Shown here: one piece after another, positions 6,470 to 7,383 of the stretch
Layout of the letters: each line of letters starts with the position of its first letter
Position numbering within the stretch: the stretch's first letter is position 1
Assembly (NCBI GenBank): GCA_937872125.1
Contig: CALMNY010000005.1
Location: 1 to 7,383 of the forward strand
DNA length: 7,383 nt
Source of the DNA: an uncultured Candidatus Competibacteraceae bacterium
GTDB lineage: Bacteria > Pseudomonadota > Gammaproteobacteria > Competibacterales > Competibacteraceae
Reading direction: 5' to 3'
The notes under the pieces: generated by a model
What the model saw: the letters and a program-made list of their open reading frames with translations, nothing else
The model's database searches: none
Told to the model about the DNA's origin: nothing
Program-made: the position numbers and the translations under genes

Positions 6470-6714
6470 GTGTTCAGCCCCCATCATCTTGCGCTTCGTA
6501 TTTCATCCGTCATGTTTAGCGTAAGCATTTGAATAACAATCATCAAGCAAATGTAATGATATGATTTTGTTAGCCTCGTCAGCTTGCCTCTCAGCCACGC
6601 TCAAGCCCGTTTTCTCCACTGTAGCCGCGCGATTCAACCCATTGTGTATGATAAAGTAATCAATCATCAGCCGACGCGGCCACTCCCGCCGCGCCACGAC
6701 CTACGGAGGCCCCC
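6415..6714. other. 300-bp divergent spacer between hicA and the Uma2 gene
   Basis: Lower in GC than the flanking chromosome-like genes, especially 6500-6570 and 6630-6670. It should hold the divergent promoters. On the minus strand, TATCAT (6561-6556) resembles a -10 box; another minus-strand candidate is TTGATG 17 bp from TACGCT just downstream of it. On the + strand TATGAT (6647-6652) resembles a -10 box but has no good -35 partner. A short inverted repeat ATCAT/ATGAT (about 6540-6560) could be an operator. The 54-codon minus-strand frame starting MIDYFIIH (ATG 6667 to stop 6503) has no recognised homologue and is not called. Confidence 0.35.
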
Positions 6715-7383
6715 ATGACTGCACCCGCTTTCGCGACTCCCGCGCTGCACTCCCGCGTCCTGGCGACTCCCGCCCCGGACGTGATCTATCCCGACAGCGA
6801 CGGCAACCCAATGGCCGACAACACCCGGCAATTCGACTACATCGTCATGATCCAGGGCGGGTTGGCCGCACTGTTCGCCGACCGGCCCGATGTGTTTGTG
6901 GCCGGCGATCTGCTGTGGTATCCGGTCGAGGGCAACAATCAAACCCGCGCCGCGCCGGATGCGATGGTGGTGTTTGGCCGACCGCCGGGCTATCGCGGAT
7001 CCTACATTCAGCATCGGGAAGAGCATATTGCTCCACAGGTGGCGTTCGAGGTGCTGTCGCCGAGCAACAGCCGGGCGGAGATGCGCCGCAAGCTGGAATT
7101 CTATGACCGGTATGGGGTGGAGGAATACTACGAATACGACCCGGATCGGGGAACGCTCAAGGGCTGGGTGCGCCGTGACGGACACCTGGAACCCATTGCC
7201 CGGATGGAGGGCTGGGTCAGTCCGCGACTGGGTATTCGATTCAGTCTGGAGGGCGCTGACTTGGTGCTGTATCGCCCGGATGGCCGGCGCTTCGAGACCT
7301 TTGTGGAGATTGAGCAACGCGCCGAGGCCGAACGGCAACGCGCCGAGGCCGAACGGCAACGCGCCGAGGCCGAACGGCGGCAA
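6715..7383 (+). CDS. Uma2 family (DUF820) PD-(D/E)XK endonuclease-like protein, 3'-truncated by window edge
   Basis: Uma2/DUF820 proteins share the restriction-endonuclease fold; their biological role is unsettled. 223 residues are visible and the frame is open at the edge. ATG at 6715 follows a strong GGAGG (6705-6709, 5-nt spacer). The core motifs are APDAMVVFG (D82), FEVLSPSN (E112) and, after AEMRR, K126 in KLEFYDRYGVEEYYEYDP. The D-E-K spacing and the 'EVLSPS...K..FY...GV.EYY..DP' pattern are diagnostic of the family. A ~20-residue Ala/Pro-rich N-terminal tail precedes the domain. From residue ~197 the protein becomes a charged Glu/Arg/Ala coiled coil made of the heptad QRAEAER repeated three times exactly (201-221) and continuing towards the window end. 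Uma2 is most abundant in cyanobacteria but occurs widely, often in many copies per genome. The active-site residues look intact. Confidence 0.88.
   Translation, partial: MTAPAFATPALHSRVLATPAPDVIYPDSDGNPMADNTRQFDYIVMIQGGLAALFADRPDVFVAGDLLWYPVEGNNQTRAAPDAMVVFGRPPGYRGSYIQHREEHIAPQVAFEVLSPSNSRAEMRRKLEFYDRYGVEEYYEYDPDRGTLKGWVRRDGHLEPIARMEGWVSPRLGIRFSLEGADLVLYRPDGRRFETFVEIEQRAEAERQRAEAERQRAEAERRQ
7315..7377 (+). repeat. Exact 21-bp tandem repeat, three copies, inside the Uma2 gene
   Basis: Three identical 21-base units (7315-7335, 7336-7356, 7357-7377), each beginning CAACGCGCCGAGG and encoding QRAEAER. The unit is seven codons, one coiled-coil heptad, so gain or loss of copies would keep both the reading frame and the heptad register. 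The array may continue beyond the window; the last six visible bases (CGGCAA) already depart slightly from the unit. Confidence 0.95.

Noticed and set aside
6503..6697. Minus-strand frame with MIDYFIIH, upstream of hicA
   Set aside because: Reasonable composition but no recognised homology, weak ribosome site and location in an AT-rich spacer where frames of this size occur by chance; could be a gene remnant but cannot be supported.
7315..7377. CRISPR-like tandem repeat
   Set aside because: The units are directly adjacent without spacers and encode an in-frame coiled-coil heptad.
6667..7383. Long minus-strand open frame over the Uma2 gene
   Set aside because: The + strand has a strong Shine-Dalgarno and clear Uma2 motifs; the repeated GALPFGL string on the minus strand is only the reverse of the 21-bp coding repeat.

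Overview
The window is GC-rich, densely coding bacterial DNA. The vertical backbone is alr (5' end cut off by the window) and radA. From established knowledge, dnaB-alr-radA is a common gene order in Gammaproteobacteria, so a GC-rich gammaproteobacterium is the most likely source. A Competibacter-like or purple-sulfur-type lineage would fit the DUF389, solitary OpgG-like, HicAB and Uma2 content, but that is an impression and has not been tested by any search.

Layout. (1) 2-1000 (+): alanine racemase missing its first ~40 residues, followed after 26 bp by (2) 1027-2898 (+): a 623-residue protein that joins a degenerate lipid-kinase (DAGK/YegS-like) half to a DUF389 membrane half. (3) A 58-bp convergent gap, then 2957-4255 (-): a secreted OpgG/MdoG-type periplasmic glucan protein that stops where the usual C-terminal Ig-like domain would begin and has no opgH beside it. 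(4) A 250-bp divergent intergenic region with five predicted stem-loops. (5) 4506-5879 (+): complete radA with a GTG start, overlapped by the end of a possible 21-codon leader ORF. (6) A short AT-rich patch, then a HicAB toxin-antitoxin pair on the minus strand: hicA 6157-6414 with a TTG start, hicB 5964-6185. (7) About 300 bp of lower-GC non-coding sequence, then 6715-7383 (+): a Uma2-family (DUF820) PD-(D/E)XK nuclease-like protein. It runs off the right edge inside a coiled-coil tail built from an exact 21-bp (7-codon, one heptad) tandem repeat.

How the parts relate. Alr supplies D-alanine for peptidoglycan and RadA processes recombination intermediates. The DUF389 and OpgG-like genes lie between them and look like an insertion into a conserved neighbourhood; both act at the envelope (inner membrane and periplasm). 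The right-hand third (HicAB, low-GC spacer, Uma2) has the character of an accessory region. No tRNA, rRNA, CRISPR array, insertion sequence or phage gene was seen. Nothing here is clearly a new multi-gene system. The items most worth checking are the truncated solitary OpgG-like protein, the kinase-like/DUF389 fusion, the hairpin-rich radA upstream region and the heptad-repeat tail on Uma2.
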